Source of the DNA: Gemmatimonadota bacterium
GTDB lineage: Bacteria > Gemmatimonadota > Gemmatimonadetes > Gemmatimonadales > GWC2-71-9
Direction: 5' to 3'
Length of the DNA stretch: 20,693 nucleotides
NCBI GenBank assembly: GCA_017889745.1
Contig: JAGGAG010000023.1
Location: forward strand, 1 to 20,693
Position numbers and translations under genes: made by a program. Positions 7,488 to 14,941 of this stretch are shown one piece after another (the stretch's first letter is position 1; every line of letters starts with the position of its first letter). The notes beneath the pieces were generated by a model. That model did not search any database. It was not told where the DNA came from and saw only the letters and a program-made list of their open reading frames with translations.

Positions 7488-8630
7488 ATGCACCGACATC
7501 CCGAGCGCGGGGCATCCATGGTACTGGTGCTGTTGCTCCTCGTCGTGCTGACGATCACGGCCGCCGCCGGCTTCGCGCGGACGGGTGCGGAGCGTCGCAC
7601 GAACAGCGCGCAACGCGCCCAGATGGCGGCGTTCGCGCTGGCTCAGGGTGGCCTCGAGCAGTACCTGGCGAACACGACGACCCTGCCGACGAGCTTCCCG
7701 GTGACGACTACCTATGCGCTGAACGGGGGGTCGGCGGTCGTGACACTCTATAGAGTGCGCGACGACGCGGTTCTCGAGTCGCGGGTGTATGCCATCAAGT
7801 CACTCGGCCGGAACAGTTCCGGTTCGCGCCAGGACGCGAGGACGGCAACGGCCGAGCGCGCTATCGTACAGCTGGTGAAGCGGCAGCAGGCCAGCCTCGA
7901 CATTGACGCCGCCTTCGTGAGCCTTTCCGGCCTCAACAAGAATGGCATTTCGGGCCTGGTGAGCGGTGTGGACCAGTGCGGTGCACAGCCGCCGATCCCG
8001 GGACTCGCGGTGCCCGACGGCCTGTACACGCCCCCGAACACGAGTCCGAACGCCAACAACTACATCGACGGGAATCCCGACAACGGGCCGGACTATATCG
8101 GACCGACCGCGCCGGGCAGCAGTGCACCCGGCACGGCCAATGGCGAGATCGACATCGACTGGGCATCCGTCATAAATGGATCCGCCATGACTCCGGACTA
8201 TCACGTCAACCGGTCGGTGTCGCCGGCCACCGGTGCATTCCCGTCCTCCTACGTCAACTGGCCGGTGCTGCGCGTCACCGGCAACCTTACGAACGGTGAC
8301 AACTTCAACGGACAGGGCGTTCTCATCGTGACCGGCAACGCGGACTTCTCCAACATCACGTGGCGCGGTGTCGTGCTGGTGGGGGGACAGGCCGACGTGA
8401 GCGGGAGCGCCACCCGCGTTTTCGGCTCGATCATCACCGGTCTCAACCTCAAGCTGAGTCCGCTGAGCGCATATCCTTTCCTCCCGCAGACCTATCCCTC
8501 GGAGTCGTCCGTCGGCAACGGCAACTTCCAGGTGCAATACAACTCCTGCGACGTCGCGAATGCCCTCAATCGGCTGGGCGGGTGGCAGCGCATCGCGAAC
8601 GGCTGGGCAGACAACTGGCCAACCTACTGA
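7488..8630 (+). CDS. PilX-like minor pilin with C-terminal beta-repeat domain
   Basis: The product has 380 residues. GGAGA lies about 8 nt before the ATG. The N-terminus ERGASMVLVLLLLVVLTITAAAGFA matches PilX N-terminal segments, which lack the Glu at +5 of ordinary pilins. Residues to about 130 are the pilin-like helix and head, including QMAAFALAQGGLEQYLA. After a Gly/Pro/Asn-rich middle (about 170-215), residues about 255-325 carry short repeating beta turns such as GVLIVTGNADFSN and GVVLVGGQADVSG, which suggest a small solenoid. Two Cys occur, one in DQCGAQ and one near the C-terminus (NSCDVA). No pilY1-like or pilE-like gene follows; the operon ends at a strong hairpin. Confidence 0.8.
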   Translation: MHRHPERGASMVLVLLLLVVLTITAAAGFARTGAERRTNSAQRAQMAAFALAQGGLEQYLANTTTLPTSFPVTTTYALNGGSAVVTLYRVRDDAVLESRVYAIKSLGRNSSGSRQDARTATAERAIVQLVKRQQASLDIDAAFVSLSGLNKNGISGLVSGVDQCGAQPPIPGLAVPDGLYTPPNTSPNANNYIDGNPDNGPDYIGPTAPGSSAPGTANGEIDIDWASVINGSAMTPDYHVNRSVSPATGAFPSSYVNWPVLRVTGNLTNGDNFNGQGVLIVTGNADFSNITWRGVVLVGGQADVSGSATRVFGSIITGLNLKLSPLSAYPFLPQTYPSESSVGNGNFQVQYNSCDVANALNRLGGWQRIANGWADNWPTY

Positions 8631-8646
8631 TTTCTTCCGGCATCAC

Positions 8647-8684
8647 GCACACGGGCCCGCGACGATGGTCGCGGGCCCGTGTGC
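8647..8684. terminator. Perfect 17-bp hairpin between convergent genes
   Basis: Arms 8647-8663 and 8668-8684 are fully complementary over 17 bp around a GATG loop. It lies between the pilX-like stop (8630) and the rhodanese stop (8694), so it can serve both strands. T-runs are weak on either side, as is common in very GC-rich genomes. Confidence 0.85.
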
Positions 8685-8693
8685 CTTTGCACC

Positions 8694-10427
8694 CTACCTC
8701 GCCGCCGCGTCCGCGCTCTCCACCGGCCAGTCGGCATTCTCCGCCCACTGCGTGAATGACGGCACGTACACGCGCACGTCGGGATATCCCAGCAGGAACT
8801 TGAGCGTGAAGTACGCGTGGCTCGCTTCCGTGCCGGTGTTGCAGTACAGGATCACGTACTTGTCGGGCGTGATGCCCTGCGCGACGTATGTCGCCCGCAG
8901 CGCCTCAACCGGCTTCCAAACCGTCGTCGATCCCGTCGTCACCAGGTCGTCGTGCCAGAAGTGGTTCACGGCGCCGGGAATGTGCCCGCGGCGCATCTGC
9001 GCTCCGGCCGTGCCCGCGAACTGGTCCGCCGGGCGGACGTCGACCAGCACTACTCCCTGCTGTCCCAGCATGTGCTGTACATGCTCGCCCTCGATGACTT
9101 CGAGCAGGTAGGGATCGTTGCTGTACTTCACCGTGGCGATCTCTGGATAGAGCCTGGTGAGGGTCCTTCCCTCGGCCGCCCACTTGGCATACCCCCCGTC
9201 CAGTACGTAGACCTCCGGCTGGCGGAACCCGGCAAGCAGCCAGGCGAGAAAGGTCGCATTGAAGTTCTGCGCATCCCCGCTGGCGTAGATGACCACCGGA
9301 CGGTCGCGGCGGATGCCGATGCGCGACCACAACTCCGCATATGCCGGCTGGGGCAGCACGCCGGCGGGAACGCCATTGCCGCTCACGCGCAGGTTCTCGT
9401 AGTGGAGGTAGACAGCGCCCGGCAGGTGATCGGCCAGGTAGGCGTTGAGGTCGCTGCGGAGGTCCACGACGGTGACCGTATTCGCCGCGAGCCGCGCTGC
9501 CAGCTCGTCCGTCGAGATCAGCGCGCCGCGGGTGGGCGCCACGCCGCCTTCCACCGCGAGATCCTGGCGGCGGCCCCAGTCCTGGTAGGATCCGTCATAC
9601 AGTCGAGCGTTGTATCCGAGCAGGCGCGCCGCGAACACCACGGCAGTCGCCTGCTGGCCGATGTGGCAGTAGGCCACGATCTCGTCGCCCTGGGACACGC
9701 CGGCCTCCCGGAAGATGCGCCGCAGTGCGGAGTCGGGAAGGAACCTGCCCGCCTCATCCGTGACGCTGGTGAAGGGAATGCTCCTGGCGCCCGGGAGGTG
9801 GCCCGGCCGTTCGCCGGACCCCGCGTCGAGCCCCTGGTAGAATTGCGGATCGCGCGCATCGATCACTCGAAAGCGTGGCTGCCCGAGTCGGGCCTGCACC
9901 CACTCGGCATTCACCACCAGGGCCTGGTCGGGTGTCGTAGCGAGTCCCGTCGCTCCCGGTGGCGGCGGCACCTCCGTGGTAACGGGATTACCGGCCGCCT
10001 TCCATGCCGGCAGTCCGCCGTCGAGGATCACGGCGCGGTCACCGAGCCCGGCGTACTCGAGTGTCAGCCATGCCCGGGTGGTGGGGCTGATCCAATCGGA
10101 GCCGAAGTAGACGACAACGCGCGAACGGGCCGTGACGCCGAGGTCCGCGAGCGCTGAATCGAGCTGCGCAATGGGCATCATCTCGAGGTACAGCCCGCTC
10201 GCGGGGCGATCGGAAATGCTCCGCAGCTGCAGGTACCGGGCACCGGCGATGTGCTCACGGTCGTACTCCGCGCGCTCGCCCAGCTGCAGCAGCACCAGGT
10301 CTGGGTCGGTGAGATGCTGCTGGAGCCAGGCAGCCGAGACGAGCATCCGGTCGCGCGGCGTCGCGTCCACCGGACCGGGAAGGAAGAGGGCCGCAGCGAG
10401 GAGCAGCGCGGGATAGCGGGCCAGCAT
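8694..10427 (-). CDS. Exported protein with four rhodanese domains (sulfurtransferase)
   Basis: The product has 577 residues. GGAGG 6 nt before the ATG at 10427 fixes the start; an ATG at 10445 and a longer frame lack this. Residues 1-22 are a Sec signal (MLARYPALLLAAALFLPG...). Four rhodanese modules follow: 27-147, 168-294, 303-422 and 437-570, each with the family's LDGGxxxW-type end or a relative of it. At the catalytic position they read YFGSD (no Cys), YCHIGQ (Cys254), YASGD (no Cys) and YCNTGT (Cys529). The protein is thus two fused TST-type pairs, each an inactive plus an active domain. It should transfer sulfane sulfur, for example from thiosulfate, in the periplasm. It lies 107 bp downstream of a two-component regulator gene on the same strand. 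Confidence 0.9.
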   Translation of the reverse strand: MLARYPALLLAAALFLPGPVDATPRDRMLVSAAWLQQHLTDPDLVLLQLGERAEYDREHIAGARYLQLRSISDRPASGLYLEMMPIAQLDSALADLGVTARSRVVVYFGSDWISPTTRAWLTLEYAGLGDRAVILDGGLPAWKAAGNPVTTEVPPPPGATGLATTPDQALVVNAEWVQARLGQPRFRVIDARDPQFYQGLDAGSGERPGHLPGARSIPFTSVTDEAGRFLPDSALRRIFREAGVSQGDEIVAYCHIGQQATAVVFAARLLGYNARLYDGSYQDWGRRQDLAVEGGVAPTRGALISTDELAARLAANTVTVVDLRSDLNAYLADHLPGAVYLHYENLRVSGNGVPAGVLPQPAYAELWSRIGIRRDRPVVIYASGDAQNFNATFLAWLLAGFRQPEVYVLDGGYAKWAAEGRTLTRLYPEIATVKYSNDPYLLEVIEGEHVQHMLGQQGVVLVDVRPADQFAGTAGAQMRRGHIPGAVNHFWHDDLVTTGSTTVWKPVEALRATYVAQGITPDKYVILYCNTGTEASHAYFTLKFLLGYPDVRVYVPSFTQWAENADWPVESADAAAR

Positions 10428-10433
10428 GATGAG

Positions 10434-10438
10434 CCTCC
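10434..10438 (-). promoter_or_regulatory. Ribosome-binding site fixing the rhodanese start
   Basis: GGAGG on the minus strand, 6 nt before the ATG at 10427. It selects this start over in-frame ATGs at 10445 and 10481 and gives a clean signal peptide. Confidence 0.65.
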
Positions 10439-10534
10439 GGGGCATTGGGTACGCGACACAATACGAGGCCGGGAGAGGCAATTGGTGAAGGAGTTGTGCG
10501 AAGCTGGTGCGGAGAATGGCGGGTGGGGAACCAG

Positions 10535-11224
10535 TCAGCGCTCGAAGCGATAGCCGACCTTCCAGACGGTGAGGAAGTGCCGCGGGTCAGCGGGGTTCAC
10601 CTCGAGCTTCCGGCGCAACTCGGCCATGTGGGAATCCACGGTGCGGGTCTGCACGTCACCCGCCGTGCCCCAGACCTCGCGCAGCAGCTCGACGCGGCTT
10701 GCGACGGCGCCCTGGCGCCGCACCAGTGCCAGCATCAGGTCGTAGGCCTTGGGCGTGAGCGTCACCGGCCGCTCCTCCACCGCGACGATGCGCGCCGCGG
10801 TCTCCACGCTCACCCGGCCGAAAGCGAGACGCGACTCCGCGCTGCCAGCGCCGCCCTGGTTACGACGCAGCAGGGCGCGAACCCGCTCGAGCAGCTCGAG
10901 CAGGCCAACCGGCTTGGTGACGTACTGGTCGGCGTCGAGCCGGAATCCACGCACCTTGTCGGCCTCCTCGCCCCGTGCGCTCACGATGATGACTGGTACG
11001 CGATCGCCGCCCGCCCGGATCGCGTTCAGGACCTCGAATCCCGTCATGCCCGGGAGCATGAGGTCGAGGAGGATCAGGTCGGGCCGCCAGCGCTGCGCCT
11101 GGTCGAGGCCCGCGCGGCCGTCGCCCGCGACACGTATCTCGTAGCCCTCGCGCTCGAGGTTGTAGCGCAGCCCGTCCGCCAGGTCGGCGTTGTCCTCGAC
11201 CAGCAGGATGCGCGCGCTGGTCAC
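10535..11224 (-). CDS. OmpR/PhoB-family response regulator
   Basis: The product has 229 residues. The receiver domain (about 5-120) has the acidic pair Glu10-Asp11, phospho-acceptor Asp54 (LILLDLMLPG), Ser82, the switch Tyr101 and Lys104 (VTKP). The C-terminal winged helix (about 132-229) has the OmpR/PhoB hallmarks LTPKAYDLMLAL and RTVDSHMAELRRKLE and ends FLTVWKVGYRFE. All residues needed for activity are present. Its ATG overlaps the histidine kinase stop by 4 nt, so the two are translated together and form a cognate pair. By position, likely targets are the molybdoenzyme/cytochrome genes upstream or the rhodanese gene downstream; the sequence does not prove this. Confidence 0.95.
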   Translation of the reverse strand: MTSARILLVEDNADLADGLRYNLEREGYEIRVAGDGRAGLDQAQRWRPDLILLDLMLPGMTGFEVLNAIRAGGDRVPVIIVSARGEEADKVRGFRLDADQYVTKPVGLLELLERVRALLRRNQGGAGSAESRLAFGRVSVETAARIVAVEERPVTLTPKAYDLMLALVRRQGAVASRVELLREVWGTAGDVQTRTVDSHMAELRRKLEVNPADPRHFLTVWKVGYRFER

Positions 11225-12912
11225 GCTGGCTCCGCGCCGACGGTGGCGGGCAGTGTTACGCTGAACTCGGCGCCCCCGCCGGACGCCGTCGCGACCGTCG
11301 CGGTGCCGCCGAAGCTGTCGGCGATCTCTCTCACCAGCGCCAGGCCGATGCCGCTGCCTCCCACGGCGCGCGTGGCTTCGCTTGTTCCACGGTAGTACGG
11401 CTCCCAGATCCGCTCGCGCTCGCCTTCAGGCACGCCCGGTCCCTGGTCGGTCACCGTGAGCCGCGCCGTCCCGTTGGCACGGCTCACCGCCAGCCGCACC
11501 CGCTGGCCCGGTGGACCGAACTTGACGGCGTTGTCGAGGAGGTTGAGGACGAGCTGGCGCAGCGTGGCCTGGTCGGCGAGTACTTCGACGCCCTCGGCGA
11601 CCTCGGTGTCGAGTGTGGCGCGCCGCGACGCGGCCAGCGGCGCGAACGCCGTCACGGCATCCTTTACCTCCGCGCCAAGGTCGAGCGGCACGAGGGGCAT
11701 CGACGGGTGCATGCCACGATCGAGCCGGCTCGCTGCCAGCACATTCTCCACCAAATGCTCGAGGCGGGTCGTTTCCCGCGTGAGGTGGCTCACCAGCCAT
11801 TCCTGCTCTTCCGGCGTGTCGTAGCGCTTGAGCCGGAGTGTGTCGAGGAACAGCCTGAGCTGGGCGAGCGGGGTGCGCAGTTCGTGAGACACGCCAGCCA
11901 CGAAATCACTGCGCAGCCGCGCGAGTTCTCCCTGCCGGCGCAGTTGCGCGGTCGCGAGTGCGGCCGCCACCACGCCAAGCAGCCCGATGAGCAGCAGGAG
12001 GGGAAGGGGTGCGCGCGGAAGGCCGCCGGCCAGCAGAGTTGCCGCCGTTGCCGGAATCAGGGTCAGCCGGGCGATGAGTCCCGCCCCGTGCCTCGGCAAG
12101 GTGTCACTCGCGATGAAAGGCCACTCCCGTTCATCCTCCGGCCACGCCGCAGAGCGGTAAAGCACGGCACCTGCAGGATTGCGGACCTCGAGCGCAAAGA
12201 GTCCTGTATTGGCGCGGCCCCCCGTCACCGCAGCCGGCAGGAGCGGCGCCTTCTGGAGCACCCGTGCGAACGTCGTCGCCACTTCTGCCGAATCGAGCGT
12301 GAAGCCGTAGACCAGGGTGTCGCCCCAGTCCGTGGGCATCGGTCCATACCCAGCGAGGAGATGGGTGCCGGGAATCTCGACGATCGCGCCCTCACGGGCC
12401 GCGCCGGCACCCGCCCGGGCGGCGTTGGTGACGGAGGCGACGAGTGATGCAGCCGCGCCAGGGGGCAAGGAGTCACCGGCGAGGTCCAGCGAGTCGCTGC
12501 CCAGCCGGAACCGGAAATAGGTGGTGGGCAGGGGGCCGGGCCCGCAGCGGCAGTCCTTCAGGGTGGCCTCGCGATAGCCGGGGAGCTTGCTCGCTCCTGG
12601 AACGTCCCGGCCGTGGTGCGGTTCCCGATGCCCGATTGGTCCTACCGTGGCCCAGAGTGCCGTGCCGAACTCTTCGACGACGTGCTGGCGATAGCTCCAG
12701 CCGGCGAAGGCGGCGTAGTCGCCCAGCAACTGGCGGGTGTTGGCGCGCGACTTCCACGCCGCAACGACAGCGACGCCGGCGGCGACGCCGATCAGGCCGA
12801 GGCTCGCGACGAGGAGGAGCAGGGGCGCATTCGACGAGTGTCGTGGCGCGGACCTGGGCGTGTCAGCAGGGGCTCTGGTAGTCACGCCTCTAGTCTCGAC
12901 CCGGCGTGCCAC
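11221..12912 (-). CDS. Membrane sensor histidine kinase with periplasmic CxC
   Basis: The product has 563 residues with a GTG start at 12912; a later GTG at 12885 is an alternative. It has a transmembrane helix at 31-52, a periplasmic sensor of about 250 residues and a second helix at about 302-322. The HisKA domain has H343 in VSHELRTPLAQ. The ATPase domain has the N box LVLNLLDNAVKF (Asn457, Asn461), G1 DQGPG (489-493), and G2 GGSGIGL (518-524). The only two cysteines I find are Cys121 and Cys123 in DCRCGPG, in the periplasmic part, so a thiol redox switch is plausible but inferred. The gene lies 54 bp after the molybdoenzyme gene and overlaps the response regulator gene. It would phosphorylate that regulator. 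Confidence 0.93.
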   Translation of the reverse strand: MARRVETRGVTTRAPADTPRSAPRHSSNAPLLLLVASLGLIGVAAGVAVVAAWKSRANTRQLLGDYAAFAGWSYRQHVVEEFGTALWATVGPIGHREPHHGRDVPGASKLPGYREATLKDCRCGPGPLPTTYFRFRLGSDSLDLAGDSLPPGAAASLVASVTNAARAGAGAAREGAIVEIPGTHLLAGYGPMPTDWGDTLVYGFTLDSAEVATTFARVLQKAPLLPAAVTGGRANTGLFALEVRNPAGAVLYRSAAWPEDEREWPFIASDTLPRHGAGLIARLTLIPATAATLLAGGLPRAPLPLLLLIGLLGVVAAALATAQLRRQGELARLRSDFVAGVSHELRTPLAQLRLFLDTLRLKRYDTPEEQEWLVSHLTRETTRLEHLVENVLAASRLDRGMHPSMPLVPLDLGAEVKDAVTAFAPLAASRRATLDTEVAEGVEVLADQATLRQLVLNLLDNAVKFGPPGQRVRLAVSRANGTARLTVTDQGPGVPEGERERIWEPYYRGTSEATRAVGGSGIGLALVREIADSFGGTATVATASGGGAEFSVTLPATVGAEPA

Positions 12913-12966
12913 GCCCGCAAGCGCGAGTTGTGCGGGATTTGTGCGGGAACTGTCAGGGTGAGGGCG

Positions 12967-13677
12967 TCAGATGCCCCCGAGCCACGGATAGCCCTGGTCC
13001 TCCCAGTAGCCGCCGGGGCGCGAACTGGTGAACGTCACCCTGGTCAGGTACTTGGTCAGCTTGTACCCGAGCTTGATGGGCGAGTAGAGGCGCAGCGGCG
13101 CGCCGTGGTCCGGCATCAGCGCGCGGTCGTTGAACGCGTAAGCCAGGATCGTCTGCGGATGCATGGCGCTGGCCAGGTCCCAGCCGTTGTAGTAGTCGCT
13201 GTCGAACGAGTCGAACCGTGCATATCGCGCGCGATCCGTCGGTTGCACCAGGGCCGCCACCGCCGAGAACGGCACGCCGGTCCAGGTGGCGACCGCCGTC
13301 CATCCCTCCACGCAATGATGCTTCACCGTATAAGTAACGCGCGGCAGCTGCTGCAGCATCTCGAGGGTGAGCGCGGCCGGTGCCTTCACCTCGCCGCCCA
13401 CCTGGAGCGCCCATGGCTTTGCGACGTCGAGCGTCGGCATCTCGCGGCTGATGTGGTAGGCCGGCATCGCCGTGCTCCGGGCTGATACCTGGTATACCTT
13501 CGCGAGTCGCTTGCTCGACTGGAGGATGTTCTCGCCCACCCAGTCGTTGAGCCGCGACATCGTGGCGAGCTTCGATTTCACCAGCGGGCCGCCGTCCCAG
13601 CCGCAGCCAGCCACCAGGGCGGCGGGACCGGCGACGATTCCGAGGCGCAGGAAGTCGCGCCGGTCGAGGCTAGTCAT
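12967..13677 (-). CDS. Sulfite-oxidase-fold molybdopterin enzyme, Tat-exported lipoprotein
   Basis: The product has 236 residues. It begins MTSLDRRDFLRLGIVAG, a twin-arginine signal, and LVAGC at 21-25 is a good lipobox, so it is probably exported folded and then lipidated at Cys25. The Moco-binding core has the Mo-ligand Cys122 in HHCVEGW, followed by ATWTGVPFSAVAAL. Later come DSFDSDYYNGWDL and DHGAPLRLYSPIKLGYKLTKYLTRVTFT, all typical of the SUOX/MsrP/YuiH group. It lacks the C-terminal dimerisation domain of true sulfite oxidases. Its start overlaps the cytochrome gene by 8 nt, so the two form an enzyme/electron-transfer pair as in MsrPQ. The substrate could be methionine sulfoxide, sulfite or another S- or N-oxide. 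Confidence 0.9.
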   Translation of the reverse strand: MTSLDRRDFLRLGIVAGPAALVAGCGWDGGPLVKSKLATMSRLNDWVGENILQSSKRLAKVYQVSARSTAMPAYHISREMPTLDVAKPWALQVGGEVKAPAALTLEMLQQLPRVTYTVKHHCVEGWTAVATWTGVPFSAVAALVQPTDRARYARFDSFDSDYYNGWDLASAMHPQTILAYAFNDRALMPDHGAPLRLYSPIKLGYKLTKYLTRVTFTSSRPGGYWEDQGYPWLGGI

Positions 13678-14350
13678 GGCTCGGGAACCTCCCGCGGTAC
13701 CAGCCGGTGATCATGGACGGCAGCGAAGCGCGGTCGGCCAGGAGCACTGCCGACACGTGCACCAGCGTGAACGCGATGAAGAGCCAGACCGCGACGAAAT
13801 GCCAGTAGCGCGCCAGCTCGAAGCCGCCGAACAGTGACGTGAGCCAGTGCAGCTGAACCGGCTTGTAGATGGCGAATCCGCTCAGGACCGAGATGGCACC
13901 AAGCGCCACGATGAAAGTGTACGCGCCCTTCTGCAGCGCGTTGTGCTTTCCCTGGGGCGGGTGCTCCTTGCGGAGGCGCAGGTAGTAGAGCTGCATCTCG
14001 ATGGCCGGCCGCACGTCGCCCGGACGGAAGAGCAACTCGCGCCACTGGCCCGTGGCGATGAGGAAGCCGAGATAGGTGAGGCCCGTGATGACCAGCGGCC
14101 AGGCCAGGGCGAAGTGCCAGTTGAGTCCGCCGGCGAGCCAGCCGCCGAGCCGCACGGCCTCGGGAAAGGTGTAGCCGTCGAAGGGGTTGGGGACGGGCAG
14201 CCGGGTCATGGTCGTGCCGAAATGGCGGAAGGCGCCATAGATCTGGAGGCCGCTTGCGATCATCCCCGTGAGGACGATCGCGTTGAGCCAGTGTGTGAGG
14301 CGCACCAGGGCATGGTGGCGTCTCACGCGCGGGAGTGGTGATGCGGTCAT
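13670..14350 (-). CDS. Cytochrome b561-type di-heme membrane protein
   Basis: The product has 226 residues with four predicted helices at about 18-38, 77-99, 142-164 and 184-205. Candidate heme ligands are His20 (RLTHWLN), His79 (NWHFALAW), His184 (ARYWHF) and His198 (LVHVSAV), the layout of bacterial cytochrome b561/Ni-hydrogenase b-type subunits. A cytoplasmic loop at about 105-140 contains RPGDVRPAIEMQLYYLR. AAGGA lies about 10 nt before the ATG. It would pass electrons between quinone and the exported molybdoenzyme encoded by the overlapping downstream gene. It is not MsrQ itself, which is of the ferric-reductase-like family, though the role may be comparable. Confidence 0.88.
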   Translation of the reverse strand: MTASPLPRVRRHHALVRLTHWLNAIVLTGMIASGLQIYGAFRHFGTTMTRLPVPNPFDGYTFPEAVRLGGWLAGGLNWHFALAWPLVITGLTYLGFLIATGQWRELLFRPGDVRPAIEMQLYYLRLRKEHPPQGKHNALQKGAYTFIVALGAISVLSGFAIYKPVQLHWLTSLFGGFELARYWHFVAVWLFIAFTLVHVSAVLLADRASLPSMITGWYRGRFPSHD

Positions 14351-14550
14351 TGCCGAACGATCCTTGGCGACATTCGGAATGATACGTCCGCTACCCGGAA
14401 CCGGATCCCGTCAGGCCCTCGCAGCGGTTGAAAAATCCCATCTGCGTGCCAGATTTCGGGTGGCCGGTGCCCCATCCGGTGGAACCCGGGTGGGATGGGA
14501 CAGGCCCCGAAGTCTCTCTCGACGTGTTTGACGCCATCAAGGAGGATGAC
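14351..14550. promoter_or_regulatory. Divergent control region, cytochrome b versus Spy-like gene
   Basis: These 200 bp separate divergent starts. A short A-run follows a TTGAAA at 14427-14432, a possible -35 for the rightward gene, but no good -10 is seen. CCCATCC and GGATGGG near 14470-14500 could pair over 7 bp. The assignment is weak. Confidence 0.35.
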
Positions 14551-14937
14551 GTGCATCTTGGAATTGCCATCGTTGCGCTGGGTGCGCTGACGAGCCTTGC
14601 CATCCCGTCCGTCGCGCAGGCGCAGAAGCCCGTTCCCGTTGCTCCGGCTCAGCTGCTCGCCCAGCGCGAGGAACTCCGCCTCACGCCGGGACAGGTCCGC
14701 GAGCTCTCGTTGCTCTCGGCCCAGGTGCGGCGGTTCCAGCAGGCGCTGCTGCTCGCCCCTTCGAAGCCGTGGATCGCCAGCACCAGGGGGACGGGTCACG
14801 ACGAAGCATCCGAGCGGGCTTTGGCCCTGCTGTCGCCGCAGCAGCGGGATCTCGCCCTGCGCACGGACATCGCCGGGGCGCAGGAGCTGGCTGCCGATTC
14901 GGATCCTCCGGCGCTGGAGCGTGCGCTGCGCGAATAG
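14551..14937 (+). CDS. Small exported protein with Spy/CpxP-like LTPxQ motifs
   Basis: The start is GTG at 14551: AAGGAGG at 14539-14545 stands 5 nt before it, and this start gives a clean signal peptide (VHLGIAIVALGALTSLAIPSVAQA|QK). An upstream ATG in frame at 14428 would place that signal inside the protein. The mature part is about 104 residues, helical and charged. It has two motifs, LTPGQVRELSLLSAQV and LSPQQRDLALR, that recall the LTxxQ motifs of Spy/CpxP periplasmic chaperones and heavy-metal-sensor-like proteins. The spacing between the motifs is filled by a basic and polar loop. The family assignment is tentative. It is divergent from the molybdoenzyme module and may be part of the same envelope-stress response. 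Confidence 0.65.
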   Translation: MHLGIAIVALGALTSLAIPSVAQAQKPVPVAPAQLLAQREELRLTPGQVRELSLLSAQVRRFQQALLLAPSKPWIASTRGTGHDEASERALALLSPQQRDLALRTDIAGAQELAADSDPPALERALRE

Positions 14938-14941
14938 CCGC

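Noticed and set aside
8817..10157. A 446-codon rightward open frame opposite the rhodanese gene
   Set aside because: It is a shadow frame; the minus strand carries four clear rhodanese domains and a proper start site.
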